Below are positions 11,690 through 21,574 of a stretch of DNA of 64,000 bases, piece by piece. Both the position numbers and the translations under genes were made by a program. Position 1 is the first letter of the stretch. Each line of letters opens with the position of its first letter. Source of the stretch: Epiperipatus broadwayi (Eukaryota > Onychophora > Udeonychophora > Euonychophora > Peripatidae); assembly GCA_028023455.1 (NCBI GenBank), contig JAQFVV010012508.1, positions 2,661,877 through 2,725,876 on the forward strand, in the 5' to 3' direction. The notes beneath the pieces were generated by a model. It saw only the letters and a program-made list of their open reading frames with translations, was not told the origin of the DNA and searched no databases.

Positions 11690-11910
11690 ATAAAATGGAT
11701 GGTTGAATATTTGGAAGGGTGAGAAGATTGAAGCCTGTCCATTAAAGTTTGAGGAATTGCTATCTTAATATACCGAACACTGATTGTTTATATGCATGGA
11801 AGATTATGATCTGGCCTGACTTATGAGTGCTGGTTCTGCACGAAATATATATATATTGAGAATCATGTATCTTTTTTGCATGTGTGTGGTCATATGTTTT
11901 ACTTGCTTGA
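11690..11910 (+). mobile_element. Family B repeat, diverged plus copy
   Basis: Contains GAAGCCTGTCCATTAAAGTT, AGATTATGATCTGG, the hammerhead region (11803-11866) and the TGTGTGGTCATATG segment, all in family B order. The B box is not recognisable downstream. Confidence 0.6.
11803..11866 (+). ncRNA. Degenerate hammerhead, family B
   Basis: Stem II GTGC/GCAC around TGGTTCT and GAAA are intact. The core reads CTTATGA (invariant G5 lost) and stem I is weak. Confidence 0.4.
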
Positions 11911-12204
11911 GATAGAGTGGCGGATGAATATACTTAAAAACCCCGAGTGAAAATCCCTTTATTCACGCTTAGTATATAATTATTGATTGCGTTTAACCAT
12001 TTCAAAGACCTAACTATTATTAAAAACATGAATCCTGCAGTACTGCCGGTTTCTGCAATAGCTTTTATAATTTTCAATTTTTTCAAAAACTTTTGAATAT
12101 AGTAAGTTTAATATCCCCTCCCCTCACCACAATTCTTTTTCTGCATGTAAATTTATATTTTCAAATTTTTTGTTTCGATGTTATCAGTTATTTTTATTAT
12201 GATT

Positions 12205-12420
12205 ATATATATGTGTGAGGATAGTAATCTAGACCAACTGATGATTGCTGGTTTAGCATGAAATACGTGTATTGGTGATTATTTATCTTTTCAACATGTG
12301 TGTGATCAGGTGGGTCAGCAATATGAGATGACACTGAGAGTAGTGGGTCGTGTGAAAGTCTGAGTTCGAATCCCGCATATATTACATATATAAATGCAGG
12401 TTTAAGCCTGTACAATGTAT
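12205..12420 (+). mobile_element. Family B repeat: hammerhead followed by tRNA-like segment
   Basis: Best-preserved plus copy. After GTGTGAGGATAGTAATC comes the hammerhead (12223-12283), then TTTTCAACATGTG, a D-arm/A-box-like segment TGATCAGGTGGGTCAGCA (12304-12321), and about 45 bp later a B box AGTTCGAATCCC (12362-12373). It ends in ATATTACATATATAAATGCA. A- and B-box-like elements at tRNA spacing suggest RNA polymerase III origin (SINE-like). I infer that the hammerhead lies 5' of the tRNA-like part in the same unit because the order is the same at 8.5, 27.8, 55.7 and 56.4 kb. Confidence 0.75.
12223..12283 (+). ncRNA. Type I hammerhead ribozyme, family B reference copy
   Basis: The stem I outer helix GTAATC pairs with GATTAT, a TAG bulge follows, and the inner helix ACCAA pairs with TTGGT. 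The core CTGATGA (12238-12244) is perfect. Stem II TTGCT/AGCAT around GGTTT has four pairs plus a closing U-U. GAAA follows, then a minimal stem III (A-U, U-G) and the triplet GTA with predicted cleavage after 12271. Other copies carry GTGCT/AGCAC, which closes stem II with the canonical G-C pair. Confidence 0.75.
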
Positions 12421-12580
12421 TAATTTATGAGTGTTATTGCAAAGTTTAATTCATTGACTGTGTTTTAAAATTATTCATCTATTCTGTTTTTTACGACTAA
12501 TATTGATAAATTTATGGCACTTTTTAATTTACTATAGCCCAAATTTCTTATTTGGCTGTAAAATATTATCATTATTATTA

Positions 12581-12686
12581 GTCAAGCGTTGGTGGCTGAG
12601 TGGTCAGCACACCTGCCTTACAAGCAGTTGTCCCAGGTTCACGGGTTCGCTTCCCGGCTGATGCTGTGACACATGAAAAAAAAAAA
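12581..12686 (+). mobile_element. SINE family C copy
   Basis: Begins GTCAAGCGTTGG, with A box TGGCTGAGTGG, an anticodon-arm-like CTGCCTTACAAGCAG, T arm GGGTTCGCTTCCC and 3' GACACATG plus an A run. A 6-bp insertion (GGTTCA) precedes the T arm. A second copy follows after 12 bp in the same orientation. Confidence 0.85.
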
Positions 12687-12698
12687 CAATAGCAGAAT

Positions 12699-12796
12699 TG
12701 TCAAGCATTGGTGGCCAAATGGTCAGCATGGCTGCCTTACAAGCAGTTGTCCCGGGTTCGCTTCCCGGCCGATGCTTTGACACATGGAAGAAAAAT
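12699..12796 (+). mobile_element. SINE family C reference copy, tRNA-like cloverleaf
   Basis: The segment from GCATTGG to CCGATGC (71 nt) folds like a tRNA. The acceptor stem has 7 bp (one G-U). There is a D-arm-like segment, an anticodon arm CTGC/GCAG with loop CTTACAA (anticodon position UAC), and a T arm CCGGG/CCCGG with loop TTCGCTT. The acceptor helix is extended outward by GTCAA/TTGAC. ACATGG and a short A-rich tail follow. Multiple diverged copies with A-rich tails argue for a SINE, not a functional tRNA gene. Confidence 0.85.
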
Positions 12797-13162
12797 TATC
12801 ATAATCATTAGCAGCCATTTTAATTAACTCTAAAAAAAAAAAAAAAAAAGATAAAATCAAATATATATATATAAAAAAGTGAAGGAACAAAATATTTGAA
12901 AGATGAAGAATGGGAATGTGGTTGCACACTTTTATTATTACAGTTAGTATAAATGAATGACTGATAGCATGAGATGCTGATGATGAATATGCCTACTACT
13001 AATAGAAATGTTTAAATATAATGAAATAAAAGAAATAAAGTAGATAGATTTAAGAAAAAGGTTAAAAAAAATCTTTCCTATAAGAAGCATACGTCAAATG
13101 TTTAGATATCTTTTTATAAAGGATAATGTAAATTAATTTAGGTTAATGACAAGTAAATAAAT

Positions 13163-13210
13163 ATACGTATTTTGTGCTGAACCAGCACTCGTCAGTTGGT
13201 CCAGATTATC
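13163..13210 (-). ncRNA. Hammerhead-like fold, family B, 3' stem lost
   Basis: Minus strand: GATAATC, inner ACCAA, CTGACGA, stem II GTGCTG/CAGCAC around GTT, then AAAA instead of GAAA. The 3' strand of stem I is truncated. Confidence 0.45.
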
Positions 13211-13386
13211 ATCTGTCACATATATATATAATCAGTGTTCAGTTTATATTAAGTTAGCAAATCTTCATACTTTAATGGACAGGCTTCAATCTACTTCAAC
13301 CTCCAACTCTTCAGCCATCCATATCATTGAAAATCTGATTGATGGAAAGTTCAAATCCCAACCGATGCCAATATTGTGTGAGAGAT

Positions 13387-13443
13387 GATAATCTGGACCA
13401 ACTGATGAGTGCTGCTTCAGCACAAAATATATTGGTGATTATT
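13387..13443 (+). ncRNA. Hammerhead-like fold, family B, GAAA mutated
   Basis: GATAATC/GATTATT outer and ACCAA/TTGGT inner stem I are perfect. CTGATGA core, stem II GTGCTG/CAGCAC around CTT, then AAAA in place of GAAA, with triplet ATA. Stem architecture is retained but it is probably inactive. Confidence 0.6.
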
Positions 13444-13826
13444 GATCTTTGCTACATGTGTGTGATCATGTGTATAAATGATATGAGATAGTGTGGATAG
13501 TTGAAAGGTGCTTCAAAGTCTGAGTTCTTCTCCTTGATATATTCATTTAATGAAATTGAACAATTTGGGTAAAGCTATTTCCCTTGCATTTTTCCATTCT
13601 TTGGTTTTTGTCAAAGAAAGATTTTTTCCAAATAAATAATTTAGCAACATTTCAAATTTTACTTAAATAAAAATAGTATAATTGAAATTCAAAAAAAAAA
13701 AAAACTTTTAATATAAAACATTAAAACAATTATTACTTTTGTTTACTAGCAGTTATTTACAATACAAAAACTTACATTTCAATTGTTTGTTTGTTTTTAC
13801 TCTTGCTGAATATATTGAATAAATAT

Positions 13827-13910
13827 GTCAAGCATTGGTGGCCGAGTGGTCAGCATAGCTGCCTTCCAAGCAGTTGTCCCGGGTTCGCTTACCGTTCGAC
13901 GCTTTGACAT
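13827..13910 (+). mobile_element. SINE family C copy
   Basis: GTCAAGCATTGGTGGCCGAG start, A box GTGGCCGAGTGG, TTCC in place of TTAC in the anticodon loop, T arm GGGTTCGCTTACC, 3' GCTTTGACAT. The A tail is replaced by a TA run. Confidence 0.8.
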
Positions 13911-13919
13911 ATATATATA

Positions 13920-14325
13920 CAACTATACTATAGATAATATGTAATAAAATATATTCTATCAAAGCATATTAACAATTATCAACTTCTAAGGTAATAAATT
14001 TATATACTGTAAATAATATGTAATAAAATATATTCTACCAGAGCATGTTGACAATTATCAACTTCTACAGTAATAAATCTTTGTTACAAAACAATATTAG
14101 TTACTTTGCTGAGCTAGGATTTCGATACAGTTTATTTTTGTCAAAGCATGACTAGACTTATTACCGACTAATCGTGTTTTGATAAAGATATGTATCGAAC
14201 ACCTGGCTCACCTAAGTAACAAATATTGTTTTGTACCAAAGATTCATTACCATAGTAGTTGATAATTGTCTATATATTCTGGTAGAATATATTTTATTGA
14301 ATATATTCATGTACTAATTAAATAA
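13920..14325. repeat. Direct repeat plus inverted copy (TA-rich element)
   Basis: A unit containing ATAATATGTAATAAAATATA and CAATTATCAACTTCTA occurs at about 13930-14000 and again at 14012-14085. It then appears reverse-complemented at about 14225-14310 (GTAGTTGATAATTGTCTATA). The interior (14100-14215) is itself inverted (AGTTACTTTGCTGAGC against CTCACCTAAGTAAC). A composite foldback element, no coding content. Confidence 0.6.
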
Positions 14326-14329
14326 AATA

Positions 14330-15300
14330 TTAAAGGTTAAAAAATATATATATTATAAAATAATCTTTTTTAATTGTTAATATTAACATCTTAAAAAGTG
14401 TAAAATAACAGTAGTACACATTGACAATATAACTATAATATACAGATATTTACTATTCCATATCAGCATCATTTTAAATCATTGCCTATTTCTTGTAGGA
14501 TGGTTTTTTGTTAACCTCTATGAACTCAAATGTTTGCTATTCTTGAATATGAATATAATATATGAATTAATTATTACAAACAACTTTGTTCAGACTGAAA
14601 CTTCAGTGAAAAGAAATTTGGATGTGTCCATCCAAATCAGCAACCTGCTTTAATCAAAAATCAGAAGATGAATAAAATTAATATTATACGATCAACTTAT
14701 TGAAGCAGCTGTTGGATAATTTAAAGTTAGAATGCTCCAAGCTTAAAATGGTTGTTGTATTAAAAATAGGTCATATTCCAAATGTATTGATAAAAAATTT
14801 GATGTTTGTTTTTTTAGAAACAGCTATTATGTAATTAAAATTTTAACAGCTATTAAATTCCAAAATTTCTATTTTGGTTGTTGAAGTGTGTAATGTATTG
14901 TAGTATGAAGGAGAATTATGGACATAAGTAATTGCTTTGTAGACACAAGTAAGCCAGTTATGAGTTCATTAAAAGCAATAGTCCTGATTCTATTACTAAT
15001 GGCTTAGTTTAATAGAAAAAACATGCCATCTTTTTGTTTGGAAGAGTAATGAAAAGAATGTGGACCTTTATAAATAATATAGACATTTAAAGACAAAGTT
15101 TAATGACTAAGCAAAAAGATTAGAGAATGATTGGTGAGTTAAAACTATGAAGGAATTACAGTTATGTAATACAATGCTTTGAAGATAACATAGAGACTTA
15201 AAAGCGTTACCCTAGTGTCATTAATTAAACAAATAAAGGAAGTACAATATTTTGATGATGTCTTTAAATAATAATTCAAGAATTCAAATGTTTTCTTTTA
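14330..15300. other. AT-rich non-coding DNA, nothing firm
   Basis: No intact coding segment was seen. The interval lies upstream of the LINE RT trace at 15300-15640 and may be the decayed 5' part of that element, but I recognise no motif in it. Confidence 0.35.
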
Positions 15301-15640
15301 TGACGTATCCACTTTACTCTTTTAGATTTAGACAAAGATATTAGCTTAATGAAGTTTTAATGAACTTAAAAGCAGAAAGAGTGCAGGTTTTGCTAAAACT
15401 TTAAAATGCAGTGTTAATAAGTTAGCTTTAAAATTGGGATTTTTTTAAAAACTATATGGTCCTGTAAAGTTGTAACATCTTAGCTTCATAATGCTTTTAG
15501 ATATCTAGTTTATAAAAAATAAAGAAGTTAAAAAACATTATTTTTTAATGGCAAATGTATAGTGAGGAAATGCATGATTTAAATAAGGCATTTGATTTAG
15601 TTAATCATAATATCTAGAACTGATAGGAAATGATAACTGG
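15300..15640 (+). pseudogene. Heavily decayed non-LTR retrotransposon RT segment
   Basis: Plus-strand reading frames give KSAGFAKT near 15377-15400, followed about 200 bp later by NKAFDLVNHNI (15584-15616). These match two sequential landmarks of non-LTR reverse transcriptases (the GPDGI-type loop and the KAFD.V.H..L motif with a catalytic Asp). Stops and shifts occur throughout. Confidence 0.45.
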
Positions 15641-15883
15641 TATTAATTTGGAATATGAATTACCTCTATTTTTATGACTGATTTTGGGATCAGTTTACGT
15701 GCAACTTCACACCGCAGAATCAAGATATGTTGCAAATTTAAATATGCCTTTTTAAACGAGAACCAGCTAATGAGTAAAATTTATGAATACTTTATCTCTG
15801 CGAATATAATATATATACACAAATACAAAAACCGTATTAAGAGTAAAGCTTTATTAACAATAAAAATACTATTATTAAAACTG

Positions 15884-16260
15884 GCAAAACTCTCCATACA
15901 GTAGTGCCACTTAGTGCAAGACATGGTAATCAATGGATGCCAGAAAGCTTTTGTATAAAATCCCTATCTAGTGCCTACTCATGTAATACCCCTGGAGGGT
16001 AGCATTGGATCCTAATATCTAGGTGCAGTGCTCTCAGAACTAAGGCCCCACACTGATGAAATCCACAAGCTAGAAACTAGTCTGGGGATATTGGATGAGT
16101 AGGCAGTAGATAGGGACTTTATGCACAAGCCTTCTGTCATCCAGTGATTACTCTGGCTTGCACTGAGTGGCACCACTGCATGGAGAGTTTTGCCTGTTTT
16201 TATAACAGTTATGAGCAGGCATAAGAAGTGGTGATCATGTGATGTTTAGTGTTTTAATAA
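15884..16260. mobile_element. Family A repeat, inverted dimer with eroded left arm
   Basis: The left arm (15884-16005) begins AACTCTCCATACAGTAGTG and is cut off before its hammerhead. The right arm (16015-16260) is complete through GGAGAGTTTTGCC, AACAGTTATGAGCA and GATCATGTGATG. Confidence 0.8.
16037..16096 (+). ncRNA. Hammerhead-like fold, family A
   Basis: CTGATGA (16053-16059), stem II weakened (ATC/GCT around CACAA), GAAAC, loop TA, GTC, TGGGGA, TA, TTGGAT. The 5' strand of stem I is altered (CCCCACA), so pairing with TGGGGA is reduced. Confidence 0.5.
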
Positions 16261-17070
16261 AAATGCTGTAGTGCTGAGCAATGTAGCAATGCTTGTAATA
16301 GAGGTGGGCGAATAACGTGAAGCAAAAGTTAAGAAGATTTGGCACATTTCCAAGGACAATTATGCCATCAATAGGAAAGAATCCTGCTTTCTTCTTGCCA
16401 AAATGTGTCTTGCTCTAACAAATTAATGCTCTATGCAAATAATATGCTAATTTTTTAGCTTTTAAACAGGGTCTTATTTCCCCACCTCTGTTACAAACAT
16501 TGCAATGTTTATGACAATTATCTGTCGAAAGTATGCTAAGCATTATGGTATTTTTATTGTTAATAAAGCTTTGCTCTTAATACGGTTTTTGCATTTCTAT
16601 ATATAGAGCCAGTTAAATGCAAAAATGAAAACTTTGTTTTTTTGGCTTCTGCATCTACAATATGTTAATGATTATGCTAGGGATGTCAGTCCAAAATATG
16701 ATATATAAAGCACCTAATATTTTTAAGGTAATTTGAAAAGACGTTCACTTGGTAATTAATATTCAAATAACTTGCGTGCTTCGTCAACCAATGATAAGGA
16801 AAAATCTTTGCAACATTTAGTTTGACTAATTATCACCTTGAAAAAATGAGTCATTTTAAATATGTTGGCCACTTTAATTAAATTCCTTGTATACAGAATA
16901 GTTATTCTGTCACATATAAATGAAGATGTGAACCCAGTTTTATAATAATTTTTAAAGAAACTAGAAAAATTTAACATAAGGGTGCTCCCTAAGATTCTGA
17001 AAATATAAGAGCTATAATATAAAACAAATTGATTTATTTTTGAACATATTGAATATAATGATATTAAATC
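16260..17070. other. Non-coding DNA, small repeats only
   Basis: Short inverted phrases (GCAATGCTTG and its mirror TGTTACAAACATTGCAATG) flank 16285-16510, suggesting a small foldback element with GC-richer ends. A 126-codon minus-strand open stretch (16756-17136) has no protein-like features and runs into the next family A copy. I do not call it a gene. Confidence 0.4.
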
Positions 17071-17079
17071 TATACAAAG

Positions 17080-17355
17080 GCTAAACTCTCCATACAGTAG
17101 CACCACCAGTGTGACCAGAGTAATCAATGGTTGCAAGAAGGGTTGTGCATAAAATCCCTATCTAGTGCCTACTCATTCAATATCCTCAGACCAGTTTCTA
17201 GCTTGTGGCTTTCATCAGTGAGGAGCCTTGGATATGAGAGCACTGCCTTCTTCCACCCATTGATTACTCTGGTTTGGCACTGGTGGCGCTACTGTATGGA
17301 GAGTTTAACCCCTGTGTAAACAGCTTGTGTAAGTATAAGAAATGGTGATCATGTG
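17080..17355. mobile_element. Family A repeat with complete minus-strand hammerhead
   Basis: The left arm contains AACTCTCCATACAGTAGC through to TTGGATATGAGAGCACTG. The right side resumes at CCCATTGATTACTCTGG and ends GGAGAGTTTAACC and GATCATGTGAT. Compared with the full inverted dimers, the right-arm hammerhead is deleted. Confidence 0.8.
17175..17233 (-). ncRNA. Type I hammerhead ribozyme, family A, well preserved
   Basis: Minus strand: ATCCAA, GGC, TCCTCA, then CTGATGA, stem II AGC/GCT around CACAA, GAAAC, loop TG, GTC, TGAGGA, TA, TTGAAT. Inner stem I is TCCTCA/TGAGGA with full Watson-Crick pairing. Relative to the GGC/GCC copies, stem II shows a paired A-U for G-C exchange. Confidence 0.72.
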
Positions 17356-17524
17356 ATATGAAATCTATTATTATATTGGGACATCTTTATTTGATTGGGA
17401 ATATAAAGTCATTAAAAGGTAACAGACTTTCTAAAAAGTATTTTATGATGAACTTGAACACGATTTGTTCATAAAAGAGACAGATCTCATTTATGTTTTA
17501 AGTCTTAGCATAAAGAACATTTCA

Positions 17525-17905
17525 TCATTATCATCACTAACCATTATCAATCCACTGCAGGATGAAGGTCTCTCCAAGTTCAATCCATCTTCTCTGATTT
17601 TTAGCTTCTCTTCTCCACATCACCCCTGCATACTTTCTTATTTCATTCATCCATTTCACATGTGGTCTCTTTCTGGGTCTTTTACAATCACTTGGAATCC
17701 AATTTAAGATTTCAATTGTCCATCTATTATCATCTTTTCTACATCACTCAAAGAAGTACGGAGAGATGCATGTTAGGAGTAACAAGAAGAGATTGAAAAT
17801 GCAATATATGGGTAAGAGAACAAACAGGTGTTACTGACCTCATTGAAAAAATTAAAAGACTTGAGTAGAGTTAGGCTGGACATATTGCTAGAAAGAACAT
17901 TTAGA
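17525..17905. mobile_element. RTE-like LINE 3' end (family F), inverted pair
   Basis: 17525-17740 in minus orientation encodes the C-terminal tail of a non-LTR polyprotein (DDNRWTIEILNWIP, then RPHVKWM and CAGVM-type text). 17741-17905 in plus orientation carries the preceding part (KRTNRCY, then LGWTYC for the WAGHIAR box). The two pieces meet head to head, again an inverted arrangement. Both are interrupted by stops. Confidence 0.65.
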
Positions 17906-18649
17906 GATTGTTATTATGGGAAGAAGGTGACTCAAGTCATTTGTGTTTTCAGATTGGTTTGTATAATCTTATAGAACTTATTCTTTGTATGTAGTTTTTC
18001 TTTCAAGATTAGAATGTTCTTACTTATTTGTGAGTAATTGATAATAATCACAAAGGAATGTGTAAACTATTTGTATTAAACAACCATCATGAAATACTTT
18101 TTGGTTAATAGACTTTTTGAACGAAAACTTATCAAACTAAAATATGTGTGTAACAAATAATAAATTTACCAAGACTCCAGACTATAAGCAAATAATCAAA
18201 CCATCTCAAATTTGGGACCTCACTTCAGTCCAGATTTGCATCATTCCACAGATAAAGCTAAAAGCTGTTTAATTTACAAATTCTAATGCATAAATTAGAC
18301 CATTGATTTATTCTCTGCCTTCCCTCATCAAGATTAGTGTCATACTTTATAATTGTCTTGAAGAGTATAATCTTAATAACCAATGCAACCATAGCAGCAA
18401 AATCATACTTTTGTGACAAAATTTATTGCAAACCCATGGTTGTAGATATTGGGAAAAATATGTACATGGTTTTCAATTTGCTTTTTGACCAAAACAGGTG
18501 CCATTTGCCACCCCAATTTTTCCTAATGATTTTCACTGGGATGTATATTTATCTATGTAAATTATATGAACTTAAATTTGTAAATGTTATATCTTTCGAC
18601 AAACATTTATTTCAAACAACATTCTTTCAATAGATACACAAATAATCTC

Positions 18650-19430
18650 GTATTTTTATATTGGACTGTTTCTATCATCAATATGTGTATTGAATGTCTT
18701 TAGAAAAATTTAACTTTATTTAAATATTCCAAATAATTCAACTGTTAATAATAGCACATCAAACAGATTAGTAATATGCATAACGTTTTGAGAGGTATTA
18801 TTATCTCCCTTCTTCAGGTGTTGCTGGCCTGACCAATGACACAGTATTAGCATGGGATTCGAACCTGGACTCTTAGATTTTTGAGTATTTAATTTTAGGG
18901 TAAATGCTCTAACCAACTTTGGCAAAATGATTTAGTTGATTAGAGCGTTACCTTAAAATTCAATACTCAAAAATCAAAGGGTCCAGGTTTAAATCCCATG
19001 CTAGTACGGTCACGGAAGAGAGGTATTATTATCTCCCTTTTTCAGGTGTTGCTGGCCTGACCAATGACACAGTATTAGCATGGGATTCGAACCTGGACCC
19101 TTAGATTTTTGAGTATTGAATTTTAAGGTAAACGCTCTAACCAACTTTGGCAAAATGACTCAGTTGATTAGAGCGTTACCTTAGAACTCAATACTCAAAA
19201 ATCAAAGGATCCAGGTTCAAATCCCATGTTAGTACAGTCACGGAAGAGAGAAGAATAATACCTCTCAAAACATTGTGCACATACTAATCGGTTTGATGTG
19301 CTATTACTAACAGTTGAATTATTTGGAATATTTAAATAAAGTTAAATTTTTCTGAAGATATTCAATACTCATATTAGATGATGGAAATAGTCCAATATAT
19401 AAATACAACGAAAACTATCATCACAAACCT
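18650..19430. repeat. Family D inverted dimer with two tRNA-like segments
   Basis: The outer arms (18650-18830 and 19250-19430) are reverse complements: CTTTAGAAAAATTTAACTTT mirrored by AAAGTTAAATTTTTCTGAAG. Each arm has a hammerhead-like CTGAAGA core with stem II GGAG/CTCT-type pairing followed by AAAACG. Inside, a tRNA-like unit occurs in both orientations: minus B box GGTTCGAATCCC at about 18855-18870 with A-box-like GTTGGTTAGAGC, and plus A-box-like TTGATTAGAGCG at about 18936-18947 with B box near 18985-18997. The module then repeats (19030-19250). Confidence 0.7.
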
Positions 19431-19839
19431 TCAGGAAAACAAAAATAATTTTACTTCTTTTTTTAAAAAATTAGGCTAGAAATTATTACATTAAATAATT
19501 TCAATAATAATTATTGGAAAAATTTGTTTAAAATATTTTTTATTGTACATGTAATTATAAATCAAAATCTTCTATTTCAGCAAGATAAATAAATATGATG
19601 AGAAACACAAGTAAATAATATAATAATTTTTATATTCCTGATCGATAAAAACTAACAACAAAAATTAATAATTCTTCCCATAATATTTAATCTAACATAA
19701 AATTCTCAAAGTTCAAAACTGTGTTGACTGGTTTTTAATAATTAAATATCAAATATTTTTTCTTTCCCTTTATTTCATATTTATGTTACTTTTTGATATC
19801 GGATATCCATTTCATTTCAATTCCATATTCACTACATCA

Positions 19840-20090
19840 TCATCATCATCAACAACAACCATTATCAATCCACTGCAGGATGAAGGTCTCTCCAAGTTTA
19901 ATCCATCTTCTCTGATCTTTAGCTTCTCTTCTCCACATCACTCCTGCACACTTTTTTATTTCATCCATCCATCTCACATGTGGTCTCTTTCTGGGTCTTT
20001 TACAATCTCTTGGAATCCAGTTTAAAATTTCAATTGTCCATCTATTATCATCTCTTCTAGCGCCCGACTCCACTTTAATCTTTTACTTTT
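19840..20090 (-). mobile_element. RTE-like LINE 3' end (family F)
   Basis: The minus strand is open for about 74 codons and encodes the C-terminal tail RRDDNRWTIEILNWIP, KRPRKRPHVRWMDEIKK, CAGVMWRREAKDQRRW, KLGETF and QWIDNG, followed by a (GATGAT)-type tail (19835-19852 on the plus strand). This tail is characteristic of RTE-like elements in many invertebrates. The 5' end is truncated, as is usual for LINEs. Confidence 0.75.
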
Positions 20091-20559
20091 TTCAATATAT
20101 CGCATCTTATTTTGAAATGTTTCTAAAATTGCATAAAACTTCTTTTAACTCTATTTCAATTTTTTTAAGGAAAGAAAAAGATGGATTTTTCTATTTTTGA
20201 AACAATACAATTCAGGGTAGAAACTTTCAATGCAAGAAGTTTAAACTCATATAGATGAAAGGTTAGAGCAGCATTTATAGATGAAAGGTTAGAGCAGCAT
20301 TTAAATAGACCACTGCCAATCAAAGGTCTCGCCATCAGCCATCCTTCCCATGTGAAATAGTGGAGAAAACATTACCAGGTGTTGTTTACTGCTTTTTACC
20401 TTTACTTCTATATTCTAGCTAACAATATCTACAGTTCCCTATTTATCAATCAGTATTGATTATTGGTTGGTTATAGACTGTATACTTGAAATAAAAATCT
20501 TAAGCCAGTTTGGAATGTAAAAAAAATTTTCAGACTTTATCCAGATTGGATTCTGTATG

Positions 20560-20935
20560 GTAAAAGGTATATCATCATCATTTTCATTTTTAGCCATGAC
20601 CAATTCACTGCAGGATGAAGGTCTCTCCAAGTTCTATCCATTTTCTCCAATTATTAGTCTCTATTCTTTATATCACCCCAACACACTTTCTTATTTCATC
20701 CAACCATCTCCCATGTGATCTCTTTTTAGGTCTTTTACAATCTTTTGGAATTCAGCTATCCATCTATTATCATTCTTTCTAGCAATATGTCCAGCCCAAT
20801 TCTATTTCAGGGTTTTAATACTTTCACGCTATCAGCAACACCTGTTTGTTTTCTCACCCATGTATTTCATTTTTGAAACCTTCTTGTTACTCTCAACATA
20901 CATATCTCCATACTTCAGACAATATAATATAAACG
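20560..20935 (-). mobile_element. RTE-like LINE 3' end (family F), diverged
   Basis: Same minus-strand tail region as at 19840, with more stops. TCACTGCAGGATGAAGGTCT marks the QWIDNG-type end, and TGTTTGTTTTCTCACCCATG the upstream part. It extends about 130 bp further toward the 5' side than the 19840 copy. Confidence 0.65.
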
Positions 20936-20994
20936 TCATTATTTAATATAAATATAAATAAGAAATGGATAAGAATGAAAAGATAAGTATGTTA

Positions 20995-21345
20995 TACATA
21001 TATATTTTATTTGTCCAACTTACTTCAAACACTTTCTAGCAAAATTTTTTTTATTGTTTACATACATATACAATCTGATGTTTCAACTGTCCTGCAGTCT
21101 TCTTCAGAGCTATGACATAATAACAAATAAAATAAATAACTATATGAATAACACTAAAAAACAAACTAAAAATGGAAACAATATATCATAGCCCTAAAAA
21201 CTGCAGGACAGTCAATACATCAGATTGGATGTGCATATATATATATATACAATACATTTTTTTTTTTTTTTTGCTTTAAAGTAAGATTGACAAATTGTAT
21301 TTATATGAAATATTATGACAAAATAAAGGAAATGGTAGATTTAGT
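20995..21345. repeat. Family E inverted repeat with hammerhead-like cores
   Basis: The left arm (about 20995-21115) in minus orientation reads CTGAAGA, GACTG/CAGTT hairpin, GAAACATCAGATTGTA. The right arm (about 21180-21345) has the plus version, with part of the core deleted. The flanks (CACTTTCTAGCAAAATTTTT and mirror) are shared with 30.1 and 48.7 kb. Confidence 0.6.
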
Positions 21346-21574
21346 TACATTTTTTTTTGTATTATTTTATACTAAAAATATTTGTGGTAAATAAACGTTT
21401 AATGGTTATAAATCTTTTTTTTTTTTTTTTTTAAATTCTAATAAAACTTGATTAAGATAAAAAAGGAAATATTATTATTACACAAAGATGATGTGATGTG
21501 ATGTACTGTGGCTTCTCCTTAAATGCAGTCAAGAATATCTGAGCAATTATGCCCAGATAAACCTGTTATTAAAT

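Larger units (their letters stand above)
13150..13545. mobile_element. Family B repeat, inverted dimer
   Basis: The left arm is in minus orientation (13150-13370) and the right arm in plus orientation (13375-13545), each with a hammerhead-like fold. Between them lie GACAGGCTTCAATCTACTTC and AAAATCTGATTGATGG segments. The right-arm B box is degraded (GAGTTCTTCTCC). Confidence 0.75.

Noticed and set aside
12704-12775. Functional tRNA gene
   Set aside because: The cloverleaf is good, but six diverged copies with A-rich tails and mixed isotype signals indicate a SINE.
16756-17136. 126-codon minus-strand open frame
   Set aside because: Its first part lies in a family A repeat. The rest has AT-driven composition and no recognisable domain or splice signals.
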